Assembly (NCBI GenBank): GCA_050251575.1
Contig: JBFWMP010000087.1
Coordinates: 1-11,790 of the forward strand
DNA length: 11,790 nucleotides
Reading direction: 5' to 3'
Source: X23 sp050251575
Lineage (GTDB): Bacteria > Bacillota > Clostridia > SK-Y3
In this document: positions 1 through 6,329 of the stretch, in pieces
How the letters are laid out: every line of letters starts with the position of its first letter
Position numbering within the stretch: the first letter of the stretch is position 1
Program-made: the position numbers and the translations under genes
Notes under the pieces: generated by a model
Database searches by the model: none
Seen by the model: the letters and a program-made list of their open reading frames with translations, nothing else
Told to the model about the DNA's origin: nothing

Positions 1-1
1 T

Positions 2-118
2 TCTAAGGTTCATTCGGAGCAGAGGTTTCATCTGAACTTTATGGCAAGTTATTGTTTCAATAAAGGAACTGTTGTAAAATGCAGCATTGCAATTCACAAC
101 AATTCCAGGGAGGTGTAG
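2..118 (+). CDS. possible 3' end of an unidentified upstream gene
   Basis: Frame 2 is open from the left edge to a TAG at 116-118, giving about 38 residues that end in NNSREV. I do not recognise the peptide. It could be the C-terminus of a gene starting outside the window, and its place before a promoter region fits an upstream gene ending here. A 38-codon open frame at an edge can also arise by chance, so this is weak. The other two forward frames have stops within about 40 bases. Confidence 0.2.
   Translation, partial: SKVHSEQRFHLNFMASYCFNKGTVVKCSIAIHNNSREV
71..100. promoter_or_regulatory. candidate upstream activator site (inverted repeat)
   Basis: GTTGT at 71-75 is matched by its reverse complement ACAAC at 96-100. 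A second small dyad, AATGC-A-GCATT (78-88), lies inside it, although the two centres differ by about 2.5 bp. The site is about 150 bp upstream of the expected start site of the sigma-54 promoter, a usual distance for an enhancer-binding protein. The arms are only five bases, so chance is a real alternative. Confidence 0.2.
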
Positions 119-225
119 AGAAATTGACTCAGTTGTTAATACGTATCTAATTTTTTTAGAAGAACTCATGCGGGATATATAGAAAGTTAAGTAAAAAATA
201 TAGATGTTTTTATTAAGATGAGCTT

Positions 226-242
226 TTGGCACGCATTTTGCT
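226..242 (+). promoter_or_regulatory. sigma-54 (RpoN) -24/-12 promoter for tctCBA
   Basis: The sequence reads TTGGCACG-CATT-TTGCT, which matches the RpoN consensus YTGGCACG-N4-TTGCW. The invariant GG (228-229) and GC (240-241) are separated by the required 10 bases. The expected transcription start is near 253, leaving a leader of about 155 nt before tctC. Such promoters need an ATP-dependent enhancer-binding activator; none is encoded in the window. No other gene lies between this site and tctC. Confidence 0.85.
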
Positions 243-391
243 TAATTAATATAAGGTAGAACAATTATATAGTAATTAAACTTTGCTTTGGCAGACAAAT
301 AACTTTTGTAATACAGAATTTTCAGGTTATCATAGATTTGCTTTAATAAAGAAAAAAATATTAATAGCAGATTTATTATAATAAATAAAAA
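243..391 (+). other. AT-rich 5' leader of the tctCBA transcript
   Basis: This stretch lies between the sigma-54 promoter and the tctC ribosome binding site. It is very AT-rich and shows no open frame of note and no riboswitch that I recognise. A perfect 16-bp palindrome, ATTTATTATAATAAAT, sits at 371-386 just upstream of the ribosome binding site. It could be a weak hairpin or dyad, or simply reflect base composition. Confidence 0.4.
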
Positions 392-409
392 ATGGGAGGA
401 ATATTAGTT

Positions 410-1462
410 ATGAAAAAAGCTTTAAAATTATTAGCAATTATCACTGCAATGATGTTGATGTTAACAGTAGTACTGACAGCGTGTGGAAGCAAAACCGAAC
501 CAACACCAGCACCAGCTGCAGACTCTGCACAGAAAGAAGAGCCAAAGAAAGAGGAAGTTAAGGAAGAGGTGAAGTATCCGACTAAAGCGATTCAGGTTAT
601 CGTTCCGGTTGGAGCAGGTGGAGATACTGATATGAATGCAAGGCTCTTTGGAAAGTACTTGGAAAAAGAGTTAGGACAATCTGTAGTTGTTGTAAATACA
701 AGTGGTGCCGGCGGTACTGTCGGAATGGACAAGGTAAAAAGTTCTGAGGCTGATGGATACACAGTATTGTTCTATCATACTGAAGTAATGATTCCAAAGA
801 TTGCTGGAATGATTGATTATCACTTTGATGCTTTTGAAATAGCTGGAGTAGGTGTTTCTGATAATACAACTGTACTTGCTACACATAAAAATGCACCTTA
901 TAAAACACTTACAGAGCTAGTAGATTATGCAAAGAAAAATCCTGGAAAAGTGGAGTTTGGAATGCAGACAGGAGGTTATCCTCACTTAGTAGGTATTGCT
1001 TTGCAAGATGTTACCGGTGCACAATTCAATTTGGTAGATGTTGGTGGCAATGCAGCTAAGACCGTTGCACTTAAGGGTGAAAAAACTGACGTTATTAATA
1101 CACAGTATGGTTTAACAAAGGATTATTTTACATCTGGTGATTTTATAAGTTTAGGATTGCTTTCTGAAGAAAGAAATCCTCTTATGCCTGACGTACAAAC
1201 ATCCAAAGAACAAGGATTTCCTATGGAGTTCAATAAATTCTTCTTCTATGCAATGCCAAAGGGTACATCTAAGGAGATTGTAGATAAATTCTCTGCTGCA
1301 ATGAAGAAAGTTGTTGAAAATCCTGAGTATCAAGAGGAAGCGAAAAAGATATTTGTTACACCAACTTATATGGGACCGGAAGAGGCAACTAAGTATGCTA
1401 CAGATACTTATAATGCTCTCGTGAAATATCAAGATTTATTTAGAGCTGCTAGCAAAAAATAA
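410..1462 (+). CDS. tctC: TctC/Bug-family substrate-binding lipoprotein of a tripartite tricarboxylate transporter
   Basis: This is the extracytoplasmic solute-binding subunit of a TTT importer. It captures a small carboxylate outside the membrane and delivers it to TctAB. I place the start at ATG 410, 350 residues, because GGGAGGA (394-400) sits 9 bases upstream; the in-frame ATG at 392 has no such site and would run through it. Residues 1-24 form a lipoprotein signal peptide (MKK, hydrophobic core, lipobox LTAC with Cys25). A Pro/Ala/Glu/Lys-rich tether follows to about residue 55. The mature domain opens with YPTKAIQVIVPVGAGGDTD and NTSGAGGTVG, typical of the Bug/TctC fold. Length is slightly above the family norm because of the tether. 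The gene is first in the operon behind a sigma-54 promoter. The ligand cannot be read from sequence; citrate-type or other carboxylates are known for the family. Confidence 0.93.
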   Translation: MKKALKLLAIITAMMLMLTVVLTACGSKTEPTPAPAADSAQKEEPKKEEVKEEVKYPTKAIQVIVPVGAGGDTDMNARLFGKYLEKELGQSVVVVNTSGAGGTVGMDKVKSSEADGYTVLFYHTEVMIPKIAGMIDYHFDAFEIAGVGVSDNTTVLATHKNAPYKTLTELVDYAKKNPGKVEFGMQTGGYPHLVGIALQDVTGAQFNLVDVGGNAAKTVALKGEKTDVINTQYGLTKDYFTSGDFISLGLLSEERNPLMPDVQTSKEQGFPMEFNKFFFYAMPKGTSKEIVDKFSAAMKKVVENPEYQEEAKKIFVTPTYMGPEEATKYATDTYNALVKYQDLFRAASKK

Positions 1463-1475
1463 TGTAAGTAAAAAT

Positions 1476-1523
1476 GATGATGGAATTAGAGTGGGGATTT
1501 TTCCCTGCTTTAATTTCATTATT
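1476..1523 (+). other. long stem-loop between tctC and tctB
   Basis: The arms at 1482-1496 and 1503-1517 pair over 15 bases, with GU wobbles, around the loop ATTTTT. Another six pairs (1476-1481 with 1518-1523) extend the stem to about 21. No clean T-run follows, so it is not a classical terminator. The position just after the binding-protein gene suggests partial termination or mRNA 3'-end protection, which would raise TctC relative to TctBA. That role is inferred. Confidence 0.55.
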
Positions 1524-1564
1524 TATACTATTATGCATTTAAGGGATTAATGGTCTAGAAGGGT

Positions 1565-2059
1565 GTGAGCATTTTGATTAAAAAGTATGGAGATATTATC
1601 TCTGGCAGTTTTGTATTACTGGTAGCTATAGGTCTTTTTATTGCAAGTGCAAATATAAAACAATTTAATGTTGTTAAATTGGGAGCTGATTTTGTTCCTA
1701 GACTTACGGCAGTATTCTTAGTAATACTAGGTATCGCTTTAATCGTAAACGGAGTGAAATCGCTAAAAGAAATAAAAAACCTTGAGACTAAACAAGAGGA
1801 AAAAAAGGAAGAAACACCTGATTATATTTCTGTTGCAGTTACTTTAATATTGCTATTAATTTATGTAATTTTACTTGAGAAAATAGGTTTTATTATTATG
1901 ACTTCTCTTTTCTTATTTATTCAGTTTATTATTCTTTCGGCTAAGTCTCAACGCAAGTACATGCAGTTTGCACTAATATCAATGATAACATCCGTATCAG
2001 CGTATTATCTCTTTGTATCTGTTTTTCAAGTGATGATACCTGCCGGTATTTTAGGTTAA
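1565..2059 (+). CDS. tctB: TctB-family small membrane subunit of the TTT importer
   Basis: This is the small integral membrane subunit that partners TctA. The 164-residue product has four to five hydrophobic segments: about residues 11-30, 40-63, 88-107, 109-127 and 136-160. A charged Lys/Glu-rich cytoplasmic loop lies between the second and third. The PRLTAVFLVILG stretch and the C-terminal VFQVMIPAGILG are typical of TctB, a poorly conserved family, so its place between tctC and tctA is an important part of the call. The outermost start is GTG 1565, but AGAAGGG (1557-1563) lies almost against it. TTG 1574 (161 residues) has better spacing and may be the true start. Confidence 0.88.
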   Translation: MSILIKKYGDIISGSFVLLVAIGLFIASANIKQFNVVKLGADFVPRLTAVFLVILGIALIVNGVKSLKEIKNLETKQEEKKEETPDYISVAVTLILLLIYVILLEKIGFIIMTSLFLFIQFIILSAKSQRKYMQFALISMITSVSAYYLFVSVFQVMIPAGILG

Positions 2060-2071
2060 GGGGGGATAAGA

Positions 2072-3592
2072 ATGGTAGCAATCATTACATCCGGTTTTCT
2101 TTCGGTTTTTACTTTCAAGATAATGGGTCTTATCCTAGCCGGAGTTGTTTTAGGAATCATTTTTGGTGCTATACCTGGCATCACAGTTACAATGGGTGTT
2201 GCATTATTTCTTCCCATTACGTTTGGGATGCAGCCTATTGATGGACTAGCCTTGTTGATGGGATTATATATTGGTGGCACTTCAGGGGGATTAATTTCAG
2301 CTATTCTATTGAAAATACCCGGAACGCCTGCTTCTATTGCCACTACCTTTGACGGTCACCCCATGGCTGCTCGTGGAGAGGCAGGAAAAGCACTGGGCGT
2401 GGGAATTGTATATTCGTTCTTAGGTGGAATGTTTAGTCTTGTTATTTTAATGATTTTATCTCCTGCTTTAGCGAATATTGCTTTGCAATTTGGTTCGTAT
2501 GAATATTTTTCAATTGCCATATTTTCACTAACCATGATTTCCGGGTTGTCTTCTGGCTCAATGATAAAAGGTTTTGTGAGTGCGCTTATAGGGGTTACTT
2601 TCGCATTTGTCGGTATTGCACCAATTACCGGTTTTCCAAGATTTACTTTTGGATTTAGTCAGTTAAATGCCGGATTTGATTTATTGCCCGCCTTGATAGG
2701 ACTTTTTGCAGTTTCACAAATTTTTATTTTTGCAGAAGAGAAAAAAGGTGTTGAGCAGGATGCTGCAATAGCAGACTATAAAATAAAAGGATTTGGATTT
2801 ACAATGACTGAATTCAAATCACAGCTTGGTAACTTCTTCAGATCTTCCCTCATCGGAACGGGAATAGGAATTTTACCCGGTCTGGGTGGAGGAATTTGTA
2901 ATATTATCGCTTATGGTACTGCTAAAAAAAGATCAAAACATCCTGAAAAGTTTGGTACAGGTATTATAGACGGGATTGTAGCTTCAGAAACTTCTAATAA
3001 TGCGTCTACAGGCGGTGCTCTTGTACCGCTGATGACATTGGGTATTCCGGGAGATAATACGACAGCCATCATTTTAGCCGGATTTATGATCCATGGCATC
3101 ACTCCGGGGCCATTGCTATTTTCTACTAGTGGAGAACTTGTATATGGGATTTTTGGGGCGCTTATTATAGCAAACGTATTTATGCTTATTGCAGAATTTG
3201 TTGGGATGAGAGTTTTCGTAAAGCTCCTTTCGGTACCAAAGCATATTCTGCTTCCTATGGTCATTGCATTCTGTGCAATCGGTTCTTTTGGAATAAATAA
3301 TAGGGTGTTTGATGTATGGACTATGCTGGCTTTTGGTGTATTAGGATATTTAATGAAAAAACTTAAATTTCCGGAAGCTCCAGTTATTCTTGGGTTCATC
3401 CTCGGACCTATCGTAGAAACTAATTTGCGTAGAGGGCTTATGAAAAGCCAGGGCAGCTTTACACCATTTATAACAGAGCCTATTTCAGCATTATTCTTGG
3501 TTATTACAGCCGTTGTTGTTACAATGAATATTGTAAGTGCGGTTAAAAAAGCCCGTACAAGGAAGATGGATACAATAACTGTAAGCCAATAA
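2072..3592 (+). CDS. tctA: TctA-family large membrane subunit of the TTT importer
   Basis: This is the transport channel subunit of the tripartite tricarboxylate transporter, which uses an ion gradient to import the carboxylate handed over by TctC. The 506 residues match the family's usual 500 or so and hold many hydrophobic helices. The two diagnostic repeats are present: AIPGIT (33-38) followed by KIPGTPASIATTFDGHPMA (81-99), and, in the second half, GILPGLGGG (about 265) followed by TLGIPGDNTTAIILAG (about 320-337). The start is ATG 2072, 12 bases after tctB; its AGGGGGG ribosome binding site (2059-2065) overlaps the tctB stop, which implies coupled translation. The gene is intact and is the last in the operon, ending before the shared terminator. 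Confidence 0.95.
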   Translation: MVAIITSGFLSVFTFKIMGLILAGVVLGIIFGAIPGITVTMGVALFLPITFGMQPIDGLALLMGLYIGGTSGGLISAILLKIPGTPASIATTFDGHPMAARGEAGKALGVGIVYSFLGGMFSLVILMILSPALANIALQFGSYEYFSIAIFSLTMISGLSSGSMIKGFVSALIGVTFAFVGIAPITGFPRFTFGFSQLNAGFDLLPALIGLFAVSQIFIFAEEKKGVEQDAAIADYKIKGFGFTMTEFKSQLGNFFRSSLIGTGIGILPGLGGGICNIIAYGTAKKRSKHPEKFGTGIIDGIVASETSNNASTGGALVPLMTLGIPGDNTTAIILAGFMIHGITPGPLLFSTSGELVYGIFGALIIANVFMLIAEFVGMRVFVKLLSVPKHILLPMVIAFCAIGSFGINNRVFDVWTMLAFGVLGYLMKKLKFPEAPVILGFILGPIVETNLRRGLMKSQGSFTPFITEPISALFLVITAVVVTMNIVSAVKKARTRKMDTITVSQ

Positions 3593-3702
3593 ACTATCCG
3601 GTGTATTTGAATTTTATAATATGGTATTTGTACTATAAGTAAATTAACAAAGAAATATGAGATGAAGAGTATAAGTAACAGGGTAAGTAATAAGTGAATA
3701 GT

Positions 3703-3748
3703 AAAAAGTTTAAGGACCAGAATAAATTTTCTGGTCCTTAAACTTTTT
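3703..3748. terminator. perfect 20-bp bidirectional rho-independent terminator
   Basis: The arms 3703-3722 and 3729-3748 are perfect reverse complements around the 6-base loop TAAATT. The GC-rich core is GGACCAG/CTGGTCC, with A-run and T-run flanks, so a T-tract follows the hairpin on either strand. It ends the tctCBA transcript from the left and the methyltransferase-folT transcript from the right. The folT stop codon (3747-3749) lies within its base. Confidence 0.93.
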
Positions 3749-4253
3749 ATTGCAAGAAACTTAGCTTCACAAAGGTACGAATATATTTCCACATAAAGTG
3801 AATTAAGAATATTTGTATCGGAAGCATAATAGCTTCTTTTAGCATTCTAGGAATCATAAGGACCATAACAGCCTTACCTGTTATCATGGACAACCACAGC
3901 GTATTCAATCCCAGATTAATGAAGAGGGTGACAGTGATTACTGCAAGTGCAATATGAACGAAGGTTTTTGAGCTTTTGTGAAGGAAAAGCCCCATAATGA
4001 CTCCACTCAGGAATGCACTAAGTGTGAAGCCCGGAAAGTATGCTCCGGCAGGCGCAATCGCCATTCCTATGATATCACCTAATGCAGCTGTTATCCCCCC
4101 TATAACCGGACCGAACATAATAGACGCCAAGGCAACAGGTATAAATCCAAAGCCTATTCTGACAATAGGTGTTTGGATAGAAAAATAACGGGTTAATATA
4201 ATCTCGAGGGCAATGAGTATACTTACAGAAACTATCATCCGTGTTTTATTCAT
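3747..4253 (-). CDS. folT: folate-specific ECF transporter S-component (FolT family)
   Basis: This is the membrane substrate-binding subunit of an energy-coupling factor importer, expected to bind folate and dock on a shared EcfA-A'-T module encoded elsewhere. The 168-residue product is a compact polytopic protein of about six helices. Family features are RIGFGFIPVALAS (32-44) followed by FGPVIGGITAALGDIIG (47-63), AYFPGFTLSAFLSG (71-84), NTLWLS (117-122) and PRMLKEAIMLPIQ (135-147), a pattern typical of FolT rather than of other vitamin S-components. AAGGTG (4259-4264) precedes the ATG by five bases. It lies 42 bases downstream of a methyl-THF methyltransferase on the same strand, which supports a folate role. 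No riboswitch was seen upstream of it. Confidence 0.82.
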   Translation of the reverse strand: MNKTRMIVSVSILIALEIILTRYFSIQTPIVRIGFGFIPVALASIMFGPVIGGITAALGDIIGMAIAPAGAYFPGFTLSAFLSGVIMGLFLHKSSKTFVHIALAVITVTLFINLGLNTLWLSMITGKAVMVLMIPRMLKEAIMLPIQIFLIHFMWKYIRTFVKLSFLQ

Positions 4254-4280
4254 ATGGACACCTTTCTCTTTTTAATATAG

Positions 4281-4297
4281 AAGTACATAATGTACTT
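4281..4297. repeat. 17-bp perfect palindrome between the methyltransferase gene and folT
   Basis: AAGTACAT-A-ATGTACTT has perfect 8-base arms around a single central base. It covers two bases of the methyltransferase stop codon and lies about 30 bases upstream of the folT start. It may be an operator for internal control of folT, or a small hairpin affecting mRNA stability. Either role is inferred. Confidence 0.4.
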
Positions 4298-5096
4298 ATA
4301 CGTCAATCTCGCCTTCTCTAAACTTTGTCAAGAAGTTGATACCAAAATCATCTATTCCTAATAAAGCCTCAGTAGCGTACATATAAGACATAAGCTTTTT
4401 ATCTAATGGGTCTAATATGGCACCATCCATTCCGGCAGCCATTGCAGCGATAAGAAATGTCTGGTTTATTATTTTTCTTGCAGGCATACCGTAGGATACA
4501 TTGCTAAGCCCACATGCAATATGAATATCAGGGTATTCATTCTTAATTTTTCGAATAGTTTCAATTGCTAAAACACCATAATGGGAGCCGGTTCCGATAG
4601 GTCTTACCATGGGGTCGATATAGATATCACCTAGGGACACACCTTCTTTTGTAAGTGCTTCTATAAGTTTTTCAGCGATGGATACTCTCTTGTCAATGGT
4701 TTCAGGCATTCCGTCGTCATCCATACACAGTGCGATAACCCCTGCTTTGTATTCTGTTATTAAAGACATAATATCGTTAAATCTCTCTTTTTCATACGTA
4801 ATAGAATTTATAATAGGATTACGATTCTTATTGACCTTTAAAGCACTTTTTAAAGCTTCAGCTCTTGGAGAATCAAGTGATAGGGGAGCGTCAACTACTT
4901 CCTGGACTGTTTTTACCAGCCATTCGAGTCTTTGCGGTTCATCGTCCACGAACATTCCTGCATTAACATCGATGTAGGCAGCACCTGCTTCGTATTGTCT
5001 AACTGCTAAGGATTGTATGGTAGCAGTATCGTAGTTTTCAATCGCAGGCCGCACAGATTTTAAAGTACTGTTAATTTTCTCGCCGATAATGATCAT
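4296..5096 (-). CDS. methyl-tetrahydrofolate:corrinoid protein methyltransferase (AcsE/MtgA-like)
   Basis: This cytoplasmic TIM-barrel enzyme of the pterin-binding family moves a methyl group between methyl-THF and the cobalt of a corrinoid protein. The 266 residues match AcsE (about 262). Visible motifs are MIIIGEKIN at the N-terminus, YIDVNAG (41-47), SLDSP with Asp75, INSIT with Asn97, YIDPMVRP with Asp161, and GLSNVS with Asn199. These line up with the pterin-binding Asp, Asn, Asp and Asn of Moorella AcsE. A cobalamin domain is absent, so a separate corrinoid protein is needed, and none is in the window. It may serve the Wood-Ljungdahl pathway, or be the MtgA/MtqA type that accepts methyl groups from methylated substrates; sequence alone does not decide. 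GGAGGAG sits just upstream of the ATG. Transcription probably starts from the 5144-5172 promoter. Confidence 0.85.
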   Translation of the reverse strand: MIIIGEKINSTLKSVRPAIENYDTATIQSLAVRQYEAGAAYIDVNAGMFVDDEPQRLEWLVKTVQEVVDAPLSLDSPRAEALKSALKVNKNRNPIINSITYEKERFNDIMSLITEYKAGVIALCMDDDGMPETIDKRVSIAEKLIEALTKEGVSLGDIYIDPMVRPIGTGSHYGVLAIETIRKIKNEYPDIHIACGLSNVSYGMPARKIINQTFLIAAMAAGMDGAILDPLDKKLMSYMYATEALLGIDDFGINFLTKFREGEIDV

Positions 5097-5143
5097 TTTA
5101 ACTCCTCCATTTAATTAATTTTTGAGATATAGGTTTTGACATT

Positions 5144-5172
5144 AGTATAAACCAACTTTTATAAAGTCTCAA
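5144..5172 (-). promoter_or_regulatory. sigma-A type promoter for the methyltransferase-folT operon
   Basis: Read on the minus strand, TTGAGA (-35, 5167-5172) and TATACT (-10, 5144-5149) are separated by exactly 17 bases. It lies about 50 bases upstream of the methyltransferase ATG. This is the best sigma-A promoter I see in the window. Confidence 0.7.
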
Positions 5173-5194
5173 TTGATTTTAGCCAAATTTTCAA

Positions 5195-5209
5195 ACTTTG
5201 CAACAAAGT
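5195..5209. promoter_or_regulatory. candidate operator in the divergent intergenic region
   Basis: ACTTTG-CAA-CAAAGT is an inverted repeat with perfect 6-base arms. It lies 23 bases upstream of the -35 box of the minus-strand promoter and 119 bases before the start of the plus-strand Hdr/MetVF operon. The place suits a shared regulator of both operons. No regulator gene is visible nearby. A clear plus-strand sigma-A promoter was not found; weak -10-like boxes occur near 5229 (TACAAT) and 5260 (TATAAA). Confidence 0.35.
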
Positions 5210-5327
5210 ACAAAAAAACACCGAGTATTACAATAAGAATAGATAGAAATGTCTTAGGATATAAAATATAGAGGAATATCTTTTTGTGAAGAAAGTTTAG
5301 CAAGAGAGTGATGGGAGGGGGGTAGAA

Positions 5328-6329
5328 ATGAAAAATGTACTGATAATAGGGGGTGGCCTTGCAGGTTGTACAGCAGCATTAGAACTTGTAAGCAACAATT
5401 ATAAGGTTATAATCGCTGAAAAATCTGATACAATAGGCGGTAAAGTAAGGAATTACGGATGTAAAGCGACAACCCACTGCAATCATTGCGGATTATGTTT
5501 GATAGGTGATTTATGGAACAGAGTTGAAGAAAATGAGAATATAGAAATTCTTAGAGGCTGTCAAGTTCTTGATGTTTATGAAGACAAAAGAGGTTTTAAT
5601 GTAGATATAGAAGAGAATAGGAACATTCGTACACTGGAAAACATTTTTAACATTATCGTCTCGATTGGTTTTGATAATTTTTCATCTATTTCTACCGGCA
5701 GCGTGGAGCTTGAAAATGGCAGCAATGTAGTAAGTGGATATCAGCTTGAACAAATGCTGCTAAACAGGGGCAAAAATCAAATTTTCTCTTCGCCACCCAA
5801 GAGTGTTGCTTTTTTACAGTGCTTTGGCTCAAGAGACATTCAGGAAAAAGCCGGATACTGCTCCAGAGTATGTTGTGGATATTCAACAAGGGCAGCAAGA
5901 GTCTTAAAACAGTATTACCCTGAAACAGAAATTTTCTTTTTCTATATGGATCTGCAACAGGTTGAGGCGAGAGAATATTTTAACTGTTTAACCCACGAAG
6001 GTATTACTTTCATCAAGAGTAGACCAATAAAGATTAAAAGTAAAGAAACGAATGTAATTTTATATGAGAAGCCGGGGGCAAATGAATTTGTTGAACAGGA
6101 GTTTGATATGATTATATGTTCGGAAGGTATTCATCCTTCTAAAGATACGGCTAAAATAGCTGAGATATGCAAACTTGGTATTGATAAGGATGGTTTCTTG
6201 AAGGTTGTAAAAAACGGCAGCTCAACGGGAATCTATTTGATTGGTTGTGCTTCGGGACCTAAAAAAATTGAGGAAGTCTACACCGAGTCATTGCAGACGG
6301 CAAGAGCTATATGCGGAGGGATCATATGA
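5328..6329 (+). CDS. short HdrA/QmoA-like FAD and iron-sulfur oxidoreductase subunit
   Basis: This is a soluble flavoprotein of the HdrA/QmoA group, expected to pass electrons between partners in a flavin-based complex. An FAD-binding Rossmann motif GGGLAG lies at 8-13, followed by EKSDTIGGK. A Cys cluster follows (C45, C51, C54, C57). The hallmark HdrA cluster motif is intact: QCFGSRD (C165) then YCSRVCC (C178, C182, C183). The C-terminal GIYLIGCASGPKKIEEV is also HdrA-like. At 333 residues it is about half of a full HdrA: it lacks the inserted and C-terminal ferredoxin domains and is nearer QmoA in size and layout. It has a strong ribosome binding site (GGGAGGGG, 5313-5320), is first in the operon, and overlaps the next gene by ATGA. 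It is not a broken gene, since both ends look complete. Confidence 0.85.
   Translation: MKNVLIIGGGLAGCTAALELVSNNYKVIIAEKSDTIGGKVRNYGCKATTHCNHCGLCLIGDLWNRVEENENIEILRGCQVLDVYEDKRGFNVDIEENRNIRTLENIFNIIVSIGFDNFSSISTGSVELENGSNVVSGYQLEQMLLNRGKNQIFSSPPKSVAFLQCFGSRDIQEKAGYCSRVCCGYSTRAARVLKQYYPETEIFFFYMDLQQVEAREYFNCLTHEGITFIKSRPIKIKSKETNVILYEKPGANEFVEQEFDMIICSEGIHPSKDTAKIAEICKLGIDKDGFLKVVKNGSSTGIYLIGCASGPKKIEEVYTESLQTARAICGGII

Noticed and set aside
1476..1523. Rho-independent terminator after tctC
   Set aside because: The stem is long but is not followed by a T-tract, and tctB and tctA need the same transcript. I list it as a stem-loop instead.
2911..3792. 293-codon open frame on the minus strand
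   Set aside because: It lies mostly antisense to the clear tctA gene, crosses the terminator and folT end, and its translation has no family features. It is a shadow of low-GC coding sequence.
5097..5327. THF riboswitch for the methyltransferase-folT operon
   Set aside because: THF riboswitches are common before folT in Clostridia, so I looked on the minus strand here and in 4254-4295. The leader from the promoter to the ATG is only about 45 bases and shows no matching conserved core.
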